DNA from: Gallionella sp. UBA6045 | GTDB lineage: Bacteria; Pseudomonadota; Gammaproteobacteria; Burkholderiales; Gallionellaceae | Length of the DNA stretch: 6,179 bases | NCBI GenBank assembly: GCA_002429165.1 | Contig: DIYV01000146.1 | Span: 3,243 to 9,421 of the forward strand | Direction: 5' to 3' | Part shown: one piece after another, positions 5,766 through 6,179 of the stretch | Position numbering within the stretch: position 1 is the first letter of the stretch | How the letters are laid out: each line of letters opens with the position of its first letter | The notes under the pieces: generated by a model | Seen by the model: the letters and a program-made list of their open reading frames with translations, nothing else | Told to the model about the DNA's origin: nothing | The model's database searches: none | Translations under genes and position numbers: made by a program

Positions 5766-6179
5766 GTGGCTGAAATGAAGAAAGTTTTGGTGCCGGATAT
5801 CGGCAACTACAAGGATGTGAGCATCATCGAAGTGATGGTGAAAACCGGCGACACAATCAAGGCCGAAGACAATCTGGTGACGCTGGAAACCGACAAGGCC
5901 GCGATGGAAGTGCCGTCGCCCTACGCAGGCGTGATCAAGGAAATGAAGGTCAAGGTCGGCGACAAGGTGTCACAGGGCTCGCTGATTTTGTTGCTGGAAA
6001 GCAGCGCCGCAGAAGTTGTGCCACAGGCCGGCAAACCAGCCGCCGCCACAGCTCCGACATCAACTCCTGTTGCTCAAACCCCTAACCCCTCCCCAGCCCT
6101 CCCCTTGTCAGGGGAGGGAGCAGCAGCGCCCCCTCCTTCCCCTTCTAAAGGGGGGGGGGGGGGGGGGGGGGGCGGCAGG
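5766..6179 (+). CDS. aceF: Pyruvate dehydrogenase E2 (dihydrolipoamide acetyltransferase), N-terminal lipoyl domain and linker, cut by the window end
   Basis: E2 forms the core of the pyruvate dehydrogenase complex and carries acetyl groups from AceE to CoA on its swinging lipoyl arm. Visible are 138 codons. Residues 1-80 are a lipoyl domain: KVLVPDIGNYKDVSIIEVMVK, then ETDKAAMEVPSP with K44 as the lipoylated lysine, then the second half-domain GVIKEMKVKVGDKV and LILLLES. From about residue 82 a flexible Ala/Pro-rich linker begins. Its part from about residue 104 (QTPNPSPALPLSGEG, then PPPSPSKG) is encoded by C/G-rich hairpin repeat DNA and ends in a glycine run encoded by 23 G. The peripheral-subunit-binding and catalytic domains would lie beyond the window. 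The GTG start is chosen because of the well-spaced GGGAGGAG. The frame remains open to the window end as written, but the true length of the G run is doubtful, so anything past 6150 should be treated with caution. Confidence 0.95.
   Translation, partial: MAEMKKVLVPDIGNYKDVSIIEVMVKTGDTIKAEDNLVTLETDKAAMEVPSPYAGVIKEMKVKVGDKVSQGSLILLLESSAAEVVPQAGKPAAATAPTSTPVAQTPNPSPALPLSGEGAAAPPPSPSKGGGGGGGGGR
6097..6118 (+). repeat. GC-rich hairpin repeat inside the aceF linker
   Basis: CCCTCCCCT (6097-6105) and AGGGGAGGG (6110-6118) form a perfect 9-bp stem with a 4-base loop (TGTC). Together with the preceding CCCCTAACCCCTCCCCAG it resembles dispersed palindromic repeats normally found between genes. Here it is translated as linker. 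It has no T-run after it, so it is not a standard terminator. Confidence 0.75.
6129..6172 (+). repeat. Left arm of a second hairpin followed by a run of 23 G
   Basis: CCCCCTCCTTCCCCTT (6129-6144) is followed by CTAAA and then 23 consecutive G (6150-6172). CCCCTT pairs with AAGGGG over a 3-base loop. A natural palindrome would continue with an arm of the form AAGGGGAAGGAGGGGG, but the sequence is pure G instead. The run reads in frame as seven GGG codons plus GGC. It is either a genuine homopolymer or an artefact of sequencing through a strong hairpin. Confidence 0.8.

Noticed and set aside
4787..5806. A 339-codon open frame on the minus strand across the aceE-aceF junction
   Set aside because: It crosses two well-supported plus-strand genes and has no recognisable domain, so it is a shadow.
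6097..6118. Hairpin as an intrinsic terminator
   Set aside because: It lies within the open aceF frame and is followed by GAGCAGCAG rather than a T-run.
1..6179. Search for a new defence, mobile or RNA-based system
   Set aside because: All space is taken by recognisable housekeeping genes with short gaps. No transposase, integrase, direct-repeat array, tRNA or unexplained gene was found.

Overview
The window carries ordinary chromosomal housekeeping genes from a Gram-negative proteobacterium. Protein motifs, the high GC content and the gene set suggest a betaproteobacterium, perhaps in the Nitrosomonadales/Gallionellaceae neighbourhood. That placement is inferred from similarity to remembered family sequences, not from a search.

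Layout. On the minus strand, bases 1-828 hold the 5' part of a lytic transglycosylase lipoprotein gene (mltA-like, cut by the window start) and apaG upstream of it. The two genes overlap slightly. A short divergent spacer (829-912) separates them from a plus-strand run that fills the rest: ilvA (threonine deaminase), a 5-formyltetrahydrofolate cyclo-ligase gene whose start overlaps the ilvA stop by one base, aceE (pyruvate dehydrogenase E1) and the 5' part of aceF (E2, cut by the window end). Gaps on the plus strand are -1, 32 and 19 bases, so an operon or at least read-through is plausible.

How they fit. IlvA makes 2-oxobutyrate for isoleucine synthesis. AceE and AceF convert pyruvate to acetyl-CoA. 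The cyclo-ligase returns 5-formyl-THF to the one-carbon pool. The common thread is 2-oxoacid and central carbon supply, but the cyclo-ligase may simply be a passenger.

I found no new system. The points worth a second look are at the DNA level. First, G/A-rich direct repeats lie in frame inside aceE and encode a duplicated GKGQG peptide. Second, C/G-rich hairpin sequence of an intergenic-repeat type forms part of the aceF interdomain linker. Third, a run of 23 G sits exactly where the right arm of a second hairpin would be expected, and may be a sequencing or assembly artefact. Fourth, a perfect 9-bp inverted repeat lies at the end of the cyclo-ligase gene, about 50 bases before aceE. No tRNA, rRNA, CRISPR, insertion sequence or phage gene was seen.
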